NCBI GenBank assembly: GCA_033851265.1
Contig: JAWWOW010000025.1
Location: 62,001 to 126,000, forward strand
DNA from: JAWWOW01 sp033851265
Lineage (GTDB): Bacteria; Actinomycetota; Actinomycetes; JAWWOW01
DNA length: 64,000 nucleotides
Reading direction: 5' to 3'
The position numbers were made by a program, and so were the translations under genes. Of the stretch, positions 37,223 to 46,097 are shown in pieces. Under the pieces are notes generated by a model that did not search any database, was not told the DNA's origin, and saw nothing but the letters and a program-made list of their open reading frames with translations. How positions within the stretch are numbered: position 1 is the stretch's first letter; each line of letters begins with the position of its first letter.

Positions 37223-38443
37223 GTGAGCGAGCGGGCGTCATACGACGAGTACGACGCCGCTCGGCGTGGGCACGAAGCGGCGAAAGGTGCCGGCCTGCCG
37301 CGGTCGGCGTACGAACGCGACCGTGCCCGGGTGCTGCACAGCTCCGCACTGCGGCGGCTGGCGGCGAAGACGCAGGTGGTCGGTGTCGGCGTCGATGACT
37401 TCCCCCGGACGCGGCTGACGCATTCGCTCGAGTGTGCGCAGATCGGTCGCGAGCTCGGCGCGGCTCTTGGTGCGGATCCGGACATCGTCGAAGCAGCGTG
37501 TCTCGCGCACGATCTCGGTCATCCGCCGTTCGGGCACACGGGGGAGGAGGCGCTGGCCGAGGCGTTGGCCGGCAGCGGTGGGTTCGAGGGGAACGCACAG
37601 AGCTTTCGCATCCTGACCAGGCTCGAGGCGAAGGCCTACGACGAGCAGCTCGGCAGCGTCGGGCTGAACCTCACCCGTGCCGTGCTCGACGCGTCGATCA
37701 AGTACCCGTGGACACGGCGCGAGGGAACACCGAAGTTTGGTGTGTACGCCGACGACGTCGATGCCTTCGAGTGGGTGCGAGGTGCGCGATTGGCGGATGA
37801 CGGGGCGCGCTCGCTCGAGACGCAGGTGATGGACTGGGCCGACGACATCGCCTACTCGGTGCATGACCTCGAGGACGGCATTCACGCGGGGCACATCAAT
37901 TCAGCGCTGCTCGAGGATGCCGATGAGTGTGCAGCGCTGTTTGCGTTGACCGAGGAGACCTATCCCGGCTGTGATCGGGCCGAGTTGGAGCAGGCGTTGT
38001 ACGGGCTACGCGCGGCGCCCTGGTGGGTGCGCGAGTACGACGCGAGCTACCGGTCGCTCGTTGGGCTGAAGCGGATGACGAGTGAGCTGATCGCGCGCTT
38101 CTGCGCTGCCGCCTTCGATGCAACGCGTGCGGCGTACGCCGGTCCGTTGCATCGGTACGACGCGGATCTGCTCGTTCCGGCGCGCGCGCGCGCGGAATGC
38201 GCCGTACTCAAGGGAGTTGCCGCGCGCTACGTGATGGCACGCGCAGGCGTCAAGGAGAAGCAAGCGCGTCAGCGCGAACTCGTCCACGCGATCGTTGCCG
38301 CACTTCGCGAGCGGGCTCCCGATGCGCTGGACCCGTGGCTGCGTTCGACGTGGGAGAACGCACCCGACGATGCCGCACGCATGCGCGTGATTGCCGATCA
38401 GGTTGCGTCCCTGACTGATACGTCGGCGTTGGCTTGGCTGTGA
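37223..38443 (+). CDS. dgt: Deoxyguanosinetriphosphate triphosphohydrolase-like protein
   Basis: This 406-residue HD-domain protein has the first His in RTRLTHSLECAQIG, the HD pair in HDLGHPPFGHTGE and a later Asp in DWADDIAYSVHDLEDG. It hydrolyses dNTP to deoxynucleoside and triphosphate. The position upstream of dnaG is the common actinobacterial arrangement, although here three genes intervene. GTG at 37223 gives the family N terminus; the stop overlaps the next start as GTGA. Confidence 0.93.
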   Translation: MSERASYDEYDAARRGHEAAKGAGLPRSAYERDRARVLHSSALRRLAAKTQVVGVGVDDFPRTRLTHSLECAQIGRELGAALGADPDIVEAACLAHDLGHPPFGHTGEEALAEALAGSGGFEGNAQSFRILTRLEAKAYDEQLGSVGLNLTRAVLDASIKYPWTRREGTPKFGVYADDVDAFEWVRGARLADDGARSLETQVMDWADDIAYSVHDLEDGIHAGHINSALLEDADECAALFALTEETYPGCDRAELEQALYGLRAAPWWVREYDASYRSLVGLKRMTSELIARFCAAAFDATRAAYAGPLHRYDADLLVPARARAECAVLKGVAARYVMARAGVKEKQARQRELVHAIVAALRERAPDALDPWLRSTWENAPDDAARMRVIADQVASLTDTSALAWL

Positions 38444-38880
38444 TCCGCCGCGTCGAGGCTGCCGTCATCCGGCCGCTGCGCCGCGAGATTCTGCGGCCGA
38501 CTCGGCCGCCGGACGCGTCCGTCTACGACCAGGACGACAACCCCCAGACGGTGCATCTCGCGGCGTACGACGACAGCGGTGCTCTGGTCGGCTGCGTGAC
38601 GGTCTTCCCGGAGCCGTACGACGACGATGCGGATGCCTGGCGCCTGCGCGGCATGGCGACCGTTGCTGAGGTCCGCGGCTCCGGTGTCGGCGCGGCGCTG
38701 CTTCAAGCGGCCATCGACGCGGCCATCGCTGCCGGCGCGCCACTGCTCTGGTGCAACGCGCGGGAGGCCGCCGAGGGGTTCTACGCGAAGTACGGGTTCG
38801 TCGGCGTCGGGGAGCTGTTCGACCTACCCGTCATCGGCCTGCACCGGCGCATGCACCTCGGCCTCCGACCGAGCGCCTGA
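38440..38880 (+). CDS. GNAT family acetyltransferase
   Basis: The 146-residue protein has the GNAT core RLRGMATVAEVRGSGVGAALL and a terminal segment AREAAEGFYAKYGFVGVGE. It starts with GTG at 38440 overlapping the dgt stop (GTGA); a TTG at 38434 is possible. The substrate is unknown. Its last 57 bases overlap the end of the convergent GT87-like gene on the other strand. Confidence 0.83.
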   Translation: MIRRVEAAVIRPLRREILRPTRPPDASVYDQDDNPQTVHLAAYDDSGALVGCVTVFPEPYDDDADAWRLRGMATVAEVRGSGVGAALLQAAIDAAIAAGAPLLWCNAREAAEGFYAKYGFVGVGELFDLPVIGLHRRMHLGLRPSA

Positions 38881-40083
38881 CCGGAAGGCTGGGCCGGCGG
38901 CCAGGAACGCGAAGAAGAGCAGGCCGACAACGGTGGCGCGGCCCCACACGCCGACGACCAATGCCTGCTTGGCCAGACCGAAGTCGATGTCGCGGTACTG
39001 GACGTCGTAGTACCAGCGGAACAGGCCGAAGTAGAGCAGCAGGTCCATCGCGAAGAACGACAACCACCAACCCCAGCGCACTCGAATGAGGACGAGGAAC
39101 GGCGCGATCCACAGCGCGTACTGCGGTGAGAACACCTTCCCCAACAGCACGAACGCCAGCACCATCGCACCGCAGACCTGCACGAACGGGTACTCGCCGT
39201 CGCGCTCCGCCCGCCACCACCCCACCGCAAGAGCCACCGCGAACGCCAGCCCGATCAGCGCCGGCGTCAGCGTGTTCAGGTCGGCTCGCGTCAACTGCGA
39301 TGCGCCCCAGACCCAGATGCTGTTGCTGGTCAGGTCCGCGTTGCGGAGGCGTTGGAAGTCGTATGGCGCCCACCATGCCGAGGGGTTCGCGATGAGGAAT
39401 GGCACGTTGACGGCGGCGAATGTGCCCACTCCGATCGCCACCGTCCGCGCGGCACCACGCCGATCCCCAGCAGCGAGCCGGTGCAGCACTAACGGCGCGA
39501 GGAAGAACAGTGGGAACAGCTTCAGGCAGCCTCCGATCGCGAGCCAGAACGCTGCCCATCCATAGCGCTCGCGCCACCACGCATAGATGCCGCCGACCAT
39601 CGCCGCGACGACGAGCAGATCCCAGTTGTGAAACGCGTACAAGACGATGGACGGGGCGCCCGCAAACAACAATGCGCGCCATCCGGTCATTCGCTGCAAC
39701 AGGTACGCCGCAAGCAGACCGAACGGAGCGAGGAGTACAGCGGACACGACGAGGTAACCATCCGGGCCGTCCACGAAGAGTCCGGCGAACCACGTGAACA
39801 CGGCGGTGAGCACGGGATACTCGATCGCGCCGCCCACCAACGCCGTCGCGTCGTTGGTCGCGTTGTGGACGAGCTTCCCGTGGACGGGGAAGACATGCTC
39901 GGAGATGCCGCGTTGGTCGTACAGGAACTGGATGTCGTTGTAGCAACCGGCGGAGAACTGCTGGCCGTGCCAATCGTCGTAGGGGATGCACGGTGACTTG
40001 AAGAAGAAGCCCGCAAGAAGCATCACGCCCATGACCAGGAGAACTGCTCCTGTCGCGGAGATGGCTACCCGGCGCGGTGTCAT
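38824..40083 (-). CDS. GT87/DUF2029-like polyprenol-dependent mannosyltransferase
   Basis: The 419-residue protein has about ten hydrophobic segments and the pattern EYPVLTAVFTWF in the first loop, with Asp35-36 (YDDWHG) as candidate catalytic acids near the N terminus. GT87 enzymes add mannose from polyprenyl-phosphate mannose, for example to PIM or lipomannan in actinobacteria. That role is inferred from the topology. It precedes the M23 lipoprotein, and the spacing suggests separate promoters. It overlaps the convergent acetyltransferase by 57 bases. Confidence 0.8.
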   Translation of the reverse strand: MTPRRVAISATGAVLLVMGVMLLAGFFFKSPCIPYDDWHGQQFSAGCYNDIQFLYDQRGISEHVFPVHGKLVHNATNDATALVGGAIEYPVLTAVFTWFAGLFVDGPDGYLVVSAVLLAPFGLLAAYLLQRMTGWRALLFAGAPSIVLYAFHNWDLLVVAAMVGGIYAWWRERYGWAAFWLAIGGCLKLFPLFFLAPLVLHRLAAGDRRGAARTVAIGVGTFAAVNVPFLIANPSAWWAPYDFQRLRNADLTSNSIWVWGASQLTRADLNTLTPALIGLAFAVALAVGWWRAERDGEYPFVQVCGAMVLAFVLLGKVFSPQYALWIAPFLVLIRVRWGWWLSFFAMDLLLYFGLFRWYYDVQYRDIDFGLAKQALVVGVWGRATVVGLLFFAFLAAGPAFRSGARSEAEVHAPVQADDG

Positions 40084-40086
40084 GCG

Positions 40087-40836
40087 TCAGCAGTACGACG
40101 TGCAGCTCGGCGTGTCACCCTGACGGCGGTGCTCAGCGGCAACGGCCGCAGCAGGTGATCGGTTGCCACCGGCCTTCCACGAGTCGAGATAGGGCCAGGG
40201 GTAGACCTCGCCCCGGCGTACCCACCACACGCCCGGGCCGGTCGGCCACGACAGGCCGAAGTGCAGGTGGGTTCCGGTGCCGCGAGCCGAACCCGAGTCA
40301 CCGACGTACCCCAGCAGTTGGCCGACCGTGACGCGCACCCCCGGTCGGATCCCGGACGCGACCTTTTGCAAGTGCGAGCCGTAGTAGCGGACGCCGTCGC
40401 TGCCGACGATCGAGACCGACCGACCGCCGCGGTCCGCGCCCTTGTTGGTCGAGGAGTTCCAGTTGTCGGTGTAGCTGACCTCGTCGACGACGCCGTTGGT
40501 CGGCGCCACGAAGCGACAGTTGCGCGCGGCGAAGATGTCGGTTGCCGGGTAGTCGTGGTGGGAGTGGCCGTACGACGTCGAACATCCCGCGATGGGGAAG
40601 TCGTAGGTGCCGCCCGACGCCACGTGCACTGGAGCCTTGGTGGCGCTTCTCTTGGGCGTCGGCTTCGGTGTCGCCGACGTGGTCGGGCTCGGACGCGGTG
40701 AGGGTGTGGCGCTCGGCGTCGGCGACGTCGTGACCGTCGGCTCGGGCGTCGGGGCGGCATTGTGTTTCGGCGTACTGCCACAGGCGGACGCCACCAACGC
40801 GCAGGTGATCATGAGCAGGGGGAGTCGCCGAAGCAC
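40087..40836 (-). CDS. M23 family peptidase lipoprotein
   Basis: The 249-residue protein has a lipobox LVASAC at the end of a short signal (about 14-19), a Pro/Thr/Ser-rich linker, then the lysostaphin-like M23 domain: HSHHDYPATDIF, followed by the His-x-His motif HLHF. It probably cleaves peptidoglycan cross-bridges at the outer face of the membrane. The lipobox fits cleavage at Cys19. Its stop is 3 bases from the start of the GT87-like gene, so the two probably share a transcript. Confidence 0.85.
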   Translation of the reverse strand: MLRRLPLLMITCALVASACGSTPKHNAAPTPEPTVTTSPTPSATPSPRPSPTTSATPKPTPKRSATKAPVHVASGGTYDFPIAGCSTSYGHSHHDYPATDIFAARNCRFVAPTNGVVDEVSYTDNWNSSTNKGADRGGRSVSIVGSDGVRYYGSHLQKVASGIRPGVRVTVGQLLGYVGDSGSARGTGTHLHFGLSWPTGPGVWWVRRGEVYPWPYLDSWKAGGNRSPAAAVAAEHRRQGDTPSCTSYC

Positions 40837-40870
40837 CGAGCCAGGCTACGTGCCACCCCCGCCTGCGCCG

Positions 40871-40934
40871 CGCCGATCTTGAGGTTTGGCACCCTGGAAA
40901 CGCTGATTAGACGTTGCAAAGCTCAAGATCGGCG
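40871..40934. repeat. 13-bp perfect inverted repeat with 38-base loop
   Basis: CGCCGATCTTGAG at 40871-40883 is the exact reverse complement of CTCAAGATCGGCG at 40922-40934. It lies between the divergent M23 lipoprotein and dnaG genes. The paired ends and a loop rich in short motifs suggest a small mobile or regulatory repeat or an RNA hairpin. No other copy was noticed in this window. Confidence 0.6.
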
Positions 40935-41027
40935 GAGGGTGACGGTGGCCCTCGTTAGACTCGGCCTGTCCGACGGCGGTCACCTTCCCCGACCCCAAGC
41001 GGTTTGCGTACGACGGAGGGAGGTGCC

Positions 41028-42878
41028 ATGGCTGGACGCATCAGTGATGTCGACATCGCGCGGGTGCGCGAGGAGTCGCCGATCGCCGACATCGTCGGTG
41101 AGCACCTTCAGTTGCGTAACGCCGGCGGTGGCTCGCTGAAGGGGCTGTGCCCCTTCCACGACGAGAAGACGCCGTCCTTCCACGTCACGCCCGCCAGAGG
41201 TTATTTCCACTGCTTCGGCTGCCAAGTCGGCGGCGATGTCATCTCATTCGTGCAGCAGATCGACCACCTGACGTTCACCGAGGCCATCGAGCGGCTCGCC
41301 GCGCGCGCGGGTGTCGAGCTTCACTACGAGCAAGGCGGTTCCGCTGCACGCCCGCAGCAGGGTGATCGGCAGCGGCTGGTTCTTGCACATGCGGCGGCAG
41401 CCGAGTTCTACTCCGAGCAGTTGACGACACCCGGCGCGCTCGTCGGGCGAGAGTTTCTCGACCAGCGCGGCTTCGATCAAGCCGCCGCCGAGCAGTTCAG
41501 CGTCGGTTTCGCGCCCGACGACTGGGATCAACTTGTCGTCCATCTCCGTGGCCGCGGCTTCACCGACAAAGAGCTCCTCGTCGGTGGCCTCGCACGCGAG
41601 GGTCAGCGTGGCCCGATCGACCGGTTCCGTGGCCGGTTGCTGTGGCCGATCCGCGACATCACCGGCGACGTCATCGGGTTCGGTGCCCGCCGCCTGCTGG
41701 ACAGCGACCCGGTGCAGGCGAAGTACCTCAACACTCCCGATACGCCGCTCTACAAGAAGAGCACCGTCTTGTACGGCGTCGACCTCGCCAAGCGCGACAT
41801 CGCCCGCCAGATGCGTGCCGTTGTCGTCGAGGGCTACACCGACGTGATGGCGTGTCACCTCGCCGGCGTACCGACCGCCGTTGCATCGTGCGGCACGGCC
41901 TTCGGCAGTGACCACATCAAGGTGCTCCGCCGGCTGCTCATGGACCAGGACGAGTTCCGCGGCGAGGTCATCTTCACCTTCGACGGGGACGAGGCCGGTC
42001 GCAAGGCCGCGTTGCGTGCCTTCCAGGACGACCAGCAGTTCGTCGCGCAGACCTTCGTGGCCGTTCAGCCGGACGGGCTCGACCCGTGCGACCTGCGCTT
42101 GAAGCATGGTGACCTGGCGGTTCGCGACCTTGTCGCCAACCGCAAGCCGATGTTCGAGTTCGCCATTCGGTCGGTGCTCGACTCCTATGACCTCGAATCG
42201 GCGGAGGGGCGCACCGCCGCGCGCCGCGCCACGATGAACATCGTGCGTGACATTCGCGCGGTCGATCTCCGCAAGGAATACGCCCGCCGTCTCGCGGGCT
42301 GGCTCGGCGTCTCCGACCCCAACGAGATGGTCGCCGAGGCACGTGGTGACGTGATCGACGTACGCCGGTCCACCCGCTCGCCCGTCGCAGCGCGGCCGGA
42401 CCCACGCGATCCCGGGCTGCAGATCGAGCGGGAGGCCGCCAAGCTGGCCGTCCAACGGCCCGCCCTCGTCGGACCGGTGTTCGACGCAGTTGACGCCGAG
42501 GTGTTCACGGCTCCGGCGTACGCGATGATCCGCACCGCGGTCGCCGCGGCTGGTGGCACGACGAGTGCGACCGGCGGCGAGGCGTGGGTGACCGCGTTGC
42601 TCGAGCACGCGCCCGATGACACTGCGCGGAGCTTGATCACCGAGCTCGCGGTGGAGCCGCTGCGGGCTACTACAGATGATGATCCGCGCTACGCCGGTGC
42701 AGTGCTTGCTCGATTACGCGAGTTGCAGGCAACGCGTCTGATCGCAGAGCTCAAAGGTCGTCTCCAGCGCGTCAATCCGGTCGAAGAGGCCGAGAACTAC
42801 AACAGGATGTTCGGTGAATTGGTTGCACTGGAGCAACATCGGCGCGGTCTTAGAGAGCAAGGTCTCGCCGAACTCTGA
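41028..42878 (+). CDS. dnaG: DNA primase
   Basis: This 616-residue protein has the N-terminal CHC2 zinc finger Cys41-His44-Cys62-Cys65 (CPFHDEK, HCFGC), the TOPRIM acidic residues in VEGYTDVMA and FDGDEAGRKAA, and a C-terminal helicase-interaction domain. It makes RNA primers for the replication fork. GGAGGGAGG lies ahead of the ATG at 41028. The downstream neighbour is the sigma factor gene, as in the macromolecular-synthesis operon of other bacteria. No rpsU is present in front. Confidence 0.96.
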   Translation: MAGRISDVDIARVREESPIADIVGEHLQLRNAGGGSLKGLCPFHDEKTPSFHVTPARGYFHCFGCQVGGDVISFVQQIDHLTFTEAIERLAARAGVELHYEQGGSAARPQQGDRQRLVLAHAAAAEFYSEQLTTPGALVGREFLDQRGFDQAAAEQFSVGFAPDDWDQLVVHLRGRGFTDKELLVGGLAREGQRGPIDRFRGRLLWPIRDITGDVIGFGARRLLDSDPVQAKYLNTPDTPLYKKSTVLYGVDLAKRDIARQMRAVVVEGYTDVMACHLAGVPTAVASCGTAFGSDHIKVLRRLLMDQDEFRGEVIFTFDGDEAGRKAALRAFQDDQQFVAQTFVAVQPDGLDPCDLRLKHGDLAVRDLVANRKPMFEFAIRSVLDSYDLESAEGRTAARRATMNIVRDIRAVDLRKEYARRLAGWLGVSDPNEMVAEARGDVIDVRRSTRSPVAARPDPRDPGLQIEREAAKLAVQRPALVGPVFDAVDAEVFTAPAYAMIRTAVAAAGGTTSATGGEAWVTALLEHAPDDTARSLITELAVEPLRATTDDDPRYAGAVLARLRELQATRLIAELKGRLQRVNPVEEAENYNRMFGELVALEQHRRGLREQGLAEL

Positions 42879-42898
42879 GCACGGTTAGGCCGGTTATG

Positions 42899-42925
42899 CG
42901 GTGAGGGGTACGGTTTTGCTCACCG
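42899..42925. promoter_or_regulatory. Hairpin between dnaG and the sigma factor gene
   Basis: CGGTGAG at 42899-42905 pairs with CTCACCG at 42919-42925 around a 13-base loop. It lies in the 97-base spacer between dnaG and the sigma gene, and could be a processing or attenuation site. No T-run follows. Confidence 0.4.
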
Positions 42926-42975
42926 GGATGCCGGAGCGACCGAGGTAACGACATGGCGCGGACGTTGAGCAGTGA

Positions 42976-44160
42976 GTGGGTACGTCGGTGAGCCACCCGA
43001 CACTGCCGCGCCCAACGCTGGAGCTCGCGCTTCCCGATGAGATTCGTGACCTGATTTCGAAGGGCCGCGGCGCCGGTTTTCTGACCTCCGAAGACATCGG
43101 CGCTGCGCTGGGCGCGGCCGAGCTTCCTCCGGAAGCAACCGACTCGGTGTTGCAATCGATCATTGACCAAGGCATTGAGATCGTTGACGCGGCGTTCGAA
43201 GACGACGAGCCCCAGCCGGCACCGGTAGAAGAGGATTCGGCGATCCGGGTGCCGACCTCGGACCCGGTGCGGATGTATCTGAAGGAGATCGGGCGCGTCC
43301 AGCTGCTGACAGCGGTGGAAGAAGTCGACCTGGCAACGCGCATCGAGGCCGGCTTGTTTGCATCGGAGAAGCTGACGCTCGACCCAACGGTCGGCGACGT
43401 TCTGCAACGCGAGCTCGAAGCCATTGAACGCGATGGGCAGATCGCGAAGAAGCGGCTGGTCGAAGCGAACCTCCGCCTTGTCGTGTCCATCGCCAAGCGG
43501 TACGTCGGTCGCGGCATGCTTTTCCTCGACCTGATCCAGGAAGGCAATCTCGGCCTGATCCGCGCGGTCGAGAAGTTCGACTACACCAAGGGCTACAAGT
43601 TCTCGACGTACGCAACATGGTGGATCCGGCAGGCGATCACGCGTGCGATCGCTGACCAAGCACGGACTATTCGCATTCCGGTGCACATGGTCGAGACCAT
43701 CAACAAACTCGTGCGGATCCAGCGTCAGCTGTTGCAGGATCTCGGCCGCGAACCCACGCCCCAGGAGATCGGCAAGGAGATGGATCTCCCGGCGGACAAG
43801 GTGCTGGAGATCCAAAAGATCAGTCAGGAGCCGGTGTCGTTACAGACACCGATCGGTGAGGAAGAAGACTCGAGTCTCGGCGACTTCATCGAAGACAACG
43901 ACGCGATCGTGCCGATCGACGCGGCCAGCTTCATCATGTTGCAAGAGCAGCTCGACTCGATCCTGCACACCCTGTCCGAACGCGAGACGAAGGTCATCCA
44001 ACTGCGGTTCGGCTTGGCCGATGGACATCCGCGCACGCTCGAAGAAGTCGGCCGAGAGTTCGGCGTCACGCGCGAACGCATCCGCCAGATCGAGTCCAAG
44101 ACGCTGTCGAAGCTGCGGCACCCGAGCCGCTCGCAGCAGCTCCGCGACTACCTGGATTAG
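42976..44160 (+). CDS. rpoD: Primary-type RNA polymerase sigma factor (RpoD/SigA/HrdB group)
   Basis: The 394-residue protein has a region 1.1-like N terminus ([21 protein letters not shown]), region 1.2 ([17 protein letters not shown]), region 2 with [13 protein letters not shown], region 3 and the region 4 helix-turn-helix ([18 protein letters not shown]). It is shorter than Streptomyces HrdB and lacks its long acidic N terminus. Region 1.1 and complete regions 2-4 favour the housekeeping role. GTG at 42976 is used; a GTG at 42988 is also possible. It follows dnaG by 97 bases with a hairpin in between. Confidence 0.88.
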   Translation: MGTSVSHPTLPRPTLELALPDEIRDLISKGRGAGFLTSEDIGAALGAAELPPEATDSVLQSIIDQGIEIVDAAFEDDEPQPAPVEEDSAIRVPTSDPVRMYLKEIGRVQLLTAVEEVDLATRIEAGLFASEKLTLDPTVGDVLQRELEAIERDGQIAKKRLVEANLRLVVSIAKRYVGRGMLFLDLIQEGNLGLIRAVEKFDYTKGYKFSTYATWWIRQAITRAIADQARTIRIPVHMVETINKLVRIQRQLLQDLGREPTPQEIGKEMDLPADKVLEIQKISQEPVSLQTPIGEEEDSSLGDFIEDNDAIVPIDAASFIMLQEQLDSILHTLSERETKVIQLRFGLADGHPRTLEEVGREFGVTRERIRQIESKTLSKLRHPSRSQQLRDYLD

Positions 44161-44534
44161 GAAAGTCAACCCAACGGTTGCTCCGTTCGGCCGATGCCAA
44201 ATTGCCCAGCGTCGGCCAATCTGATCAAGCCACCGCCGGGGAGGGTGGCGGGGGACGTGTTGATCCGGGTGGTCCCCACCGACTGCGGGCCTACTGCCCT
44301 GTCCGTCCGCAGCACGGAGACGTTCGGTCGCCAGACCACCCGAGGAGCGAGTGGCGAGACCGACCCAGTTCCGGGAAGCCGGGTGTTCCATGCCCGGCCG
44401 GGGTGAGCGTGACCGGTCCGCACTGGGGGAGACCGCGCATCGCTGACCGACCCGGCGCAGCGCACGGGGGACTGCGACGGTGTCGCTCACCACGGCCGGG
44501 CACGGGATGCCCTCCACGAAACTGGAGGCATTGG
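44161..44534. other. 374-base leader region with hairpins
   Basis: No convincing gene is seen. At the start, GGCCGATGC (44189-44197) pairs with GCGTCGGCC (44209-44217) over an 11-base loop, possibly ending the sigma transcript. GCCACC (44229-44234) pairs with GGTGGC (44244-44249). GGGGGAC, GGGGTGAG and GGTGTCGCTCACC segments are scattered through the rest. The region could be a structured 5' leader for the small Cys-rich protein. Similarity to the c-di-AMP (ydaO) riboswitch was considered, but spacing does not match well. Confidence 0.4.
44189..44217 (+). terminator. Hairpin after the sigma factor gene
   Basis: A 9-bp stem with one G-T pair (GGCCGATGC with GCGTCGGCC) over an 11-base loop starts 29 bases after the stop. 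There is no T-run, so this is a stem-loop-like terminator only. Confidence 0.4.
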
Positions 44535-45005
44535 ATGCAGGGAAACGTACGACGCAAGGTCCTGGCTTTTGCTGCAGCGGCAACGCTCGGCATCGGTGGG
44601 CCGATCGCTCTGGGCGCAGTCTCATGGGAGGCCGTCGCAGGGGATCACAGCAATGGAACCAGCGGTACGAGTGGTGACCCAAGTCAGCCACAGCCGCTGA
44701 GCAATGCCGACCAGAACAGCGGTGGTGCGAACGGGCAGTGCCCGGGCGCTACCTATTGTTCGACCCGCGATGGGTCGGCGTCGCAGAATGGCAACGGCAA
44801 CGGGAACGCCAATGGCAAGCCGTGTGCTGGCTGTGTTGGCAAGGCAGACAACAAGAACCCTCCGGGTCAGGAGAAGCAGGACCCGGCTGGGACGTTCCCG
44901 AACAACGGTTATGAGTGCGACAACAACAACGGGGTCGGCAAGACCAACCCGGCTCACACCGGGTGCGCTTCGGCGTCGCCGTCACCGGAGCCCAACCCGT
45001 ACTAA
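44535..45005 (+). CDS. Small secreted Asn/Gly-rich protein with conserved Cys-rich C-terminal motif
   Basis: The 156-residue protein has a signal peptide (KVLAFAAAATLGIGGPIALG) and low-complexity Asn/Gly segments. Six Cys are arranged as CPGATYC, CAGC, YEC and TGC. The end, NNGYECDNNNGVGKTNPAHTGC, is a motif repeatedly seen in secreted or anchored actinobacterial proteins. Function is unknown; the Cys pattern suggests disulfides. ATG at 44535 follows GGAGG. The frame is open further upstream without similarity. A strong hairpin terminates it at 45026. Confidence 0.7.
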   Translation: MQGNVRRKVLAFAAAATLGIGGPIALGAVSWEAVAGDHSNGTSGTSGDPSQPQPLSNADQNSGGANGQCPGATYCSTRDGSASQNGNGNGNANGKPCAGCVGKADNKNPPGQEKQDPAGTFPNNGYECDNNNGVGKTNPAHTGCASASPSPEPNPY

Positions 45006-45025
45006 ACCGCTAGGCGATTCGCGCG

Positions 45026-45059
45026 AAGCGGCCGGCAACCCCACGTTGCTGGCCGCTTT
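45026..45059 (+). terminator. Intrinsic-terminator-like hairpin
   Basis: A 13-bp stem with one G-T pair joins 45026-45038 (AAGCGGCCGGCAA) and 45046-45058 (TTGCTGGCCGCTT) over a 7-base loop, ending in a short TTT. It follows the Cys-rich secreted protein by about 20 bases. Confidence 0.7.
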
Positions 45060-45075
45060 CGTGTGAACTAGGGGT

Positions 45076-45606
45076 GTGGCCCGCCTGCGTAACCTCCTCA
45101 TCCGCCTGCGTGGTGGCGAGCCGTTGCCCGCTGGCGTGACCATGCCGCTGGAACGCCGGGAACGCATTTTGACCTGGGGTCGTGTCCGCGGCGGGGCCAT
45201 CGCCGCCGCAACCGATGTCGGGCTGCGGATCGTCGGACCTGATCATGTGCCCACGCTGCATCGGTGGCACGAGATCGCTCGTGCTGTTTGGGACGACGGC
45301 GCACTCGAGGTGGAGGGCACCGACCGCACGGTCGTGAGGTACCGGATGCCGGAGCCGCGCGGCGTTCCGGCCGCGGTTCGCGAGCACGTCACAGCGACCG
45401 TTGTGGTGAGCGTTCGCCATGAGATCGGCGCAGGGGTTGGCATCCGCGCGGTCGCGCGGCGCAACCTGTCGACCGGTGAACTCGTCTGGTCCGCCGTACC
45501 CGACCGGGGGCTCGACCCGGGTGACCCGCAGATCCGCGCACAGGGCGAGGCGCTCGTCGAGCGAGTACGCCGACGGTATGCCGGCGAGCGCGGTCAGATG
45601 ATCTGA
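45076..45606 (+). CDS. Conserved actinobacterial protein of unknown function
   Basis: The 176-residue protein starts with GTG at 45076 (ARLRNLLIRLRGGEPLPAG) and has no signal peptide, membrane segment or known catalytic motif. Strands such as GLRIVGPDHVPTLHRWHEI and VVSVRHEIGAGVGIRAVARR suggest a soluble alpha/beta protein. The protein looks like a family restricted to actinobacteria; no function is assigned. It converges on the lipoprotein gene with 15 bases between. Confidence 0.6.
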   Translation: MARLRNLLIRLRGGEPLPAGVTMPLERRERILTWGRVRGGAIAAATDVGLRIVGPDHVPTLHRWHEIARAVWDDGALEVEGTDRTVVRYRMPEPRGVPAAVREHVTATVVVSVRHEIGAGVGIRAVARRNLSTGELVWSAVPDRGLDPGDPQIRAQGEALVERVRRRYAGERGQMI

Positions 45607-45621
45607 CGCAATCAGCCCGGT

Positions 45622-46062
45622 CTAGCCGGTGCCCTCGGTGCCGCTCGTCGTCCCGAGGATCTGGTCGGCCCGGGTGCCGAACCCACAGACCTGGGCGAGG
45701 GGAACGGCTTGCTGACGCAGCAACCCCTCATTAGCGGTGGCACGCAGGGCATCGCGCTTTTCGAGTGCTGCGACGTACGCCGTGGCGCTGCCGGCCAAGG
45801 CTCGTGCCGGCTCCGCCACCTCGGTGGTGGCCGACGCCGCCGCGGACTCGAGCGTCTCAGCCGCCGTCTTGTTGCGTTCGAGATCCTCGGGAGTCGCCTT
45901 GCGCGGGTCGACGAGGACGACCTGACGGGCGGCCGCGGTCACGGCTGCGCAGTCGCGTTCGCTGTCAGTCAGCTTGATGTCACTGCTACCGCCGCACGCG
46001 GCCGCGAGGCCCAGGGCGAGGATGGGAACGAGCCGCACGAGCTGGTTCTGGGCGCGTCGCAT
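45622..46062 (-). CDS. Putative lipoprotein
   Basis: The 146-residue protein has a signal sequence LVPILALGLAAACGGSS, with a lipobox-like AAAC (Cys23), followed by a helical soluble part (DLERNKTAAETLESAAASATTEVAEPARALAGSATAY). It contains Cys38 and Cys128. It would be lipid-anchored at the outer face of the membrane. Function is unknown. ATG at 46062 is chosen; the frame extends upstream over the mycosin-like gene. The two genes lie 35 bases apart on the same strand. Confidence 0.72.
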   Translation of the reverse strand: MRRAQNQLVRLVPILALGLAAACGGSSDIKLTDSERDCAAVTAAARQVVLVDPRKATPEDLERNKTAAETLESAAASATTEVAEPARALAGSATAYVAALEKRDALRATANEGLLRQQAVPLAQVCGFGTRADQILGTTSGTEGTG

Positions 46063-46097
46063 TTGCGCAGCGTAGCCAGCAGCCGGGTCTCGTGGGG

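Noticed and set aside
44161..44534. A c-di-AMP (ydaO) riboswitch
   Set aside because: GGGGGAC, GGGGTGA and a GTCGCTCACC segment recall it, but the spacing and pairing do not fit; left as an unassigned leader.
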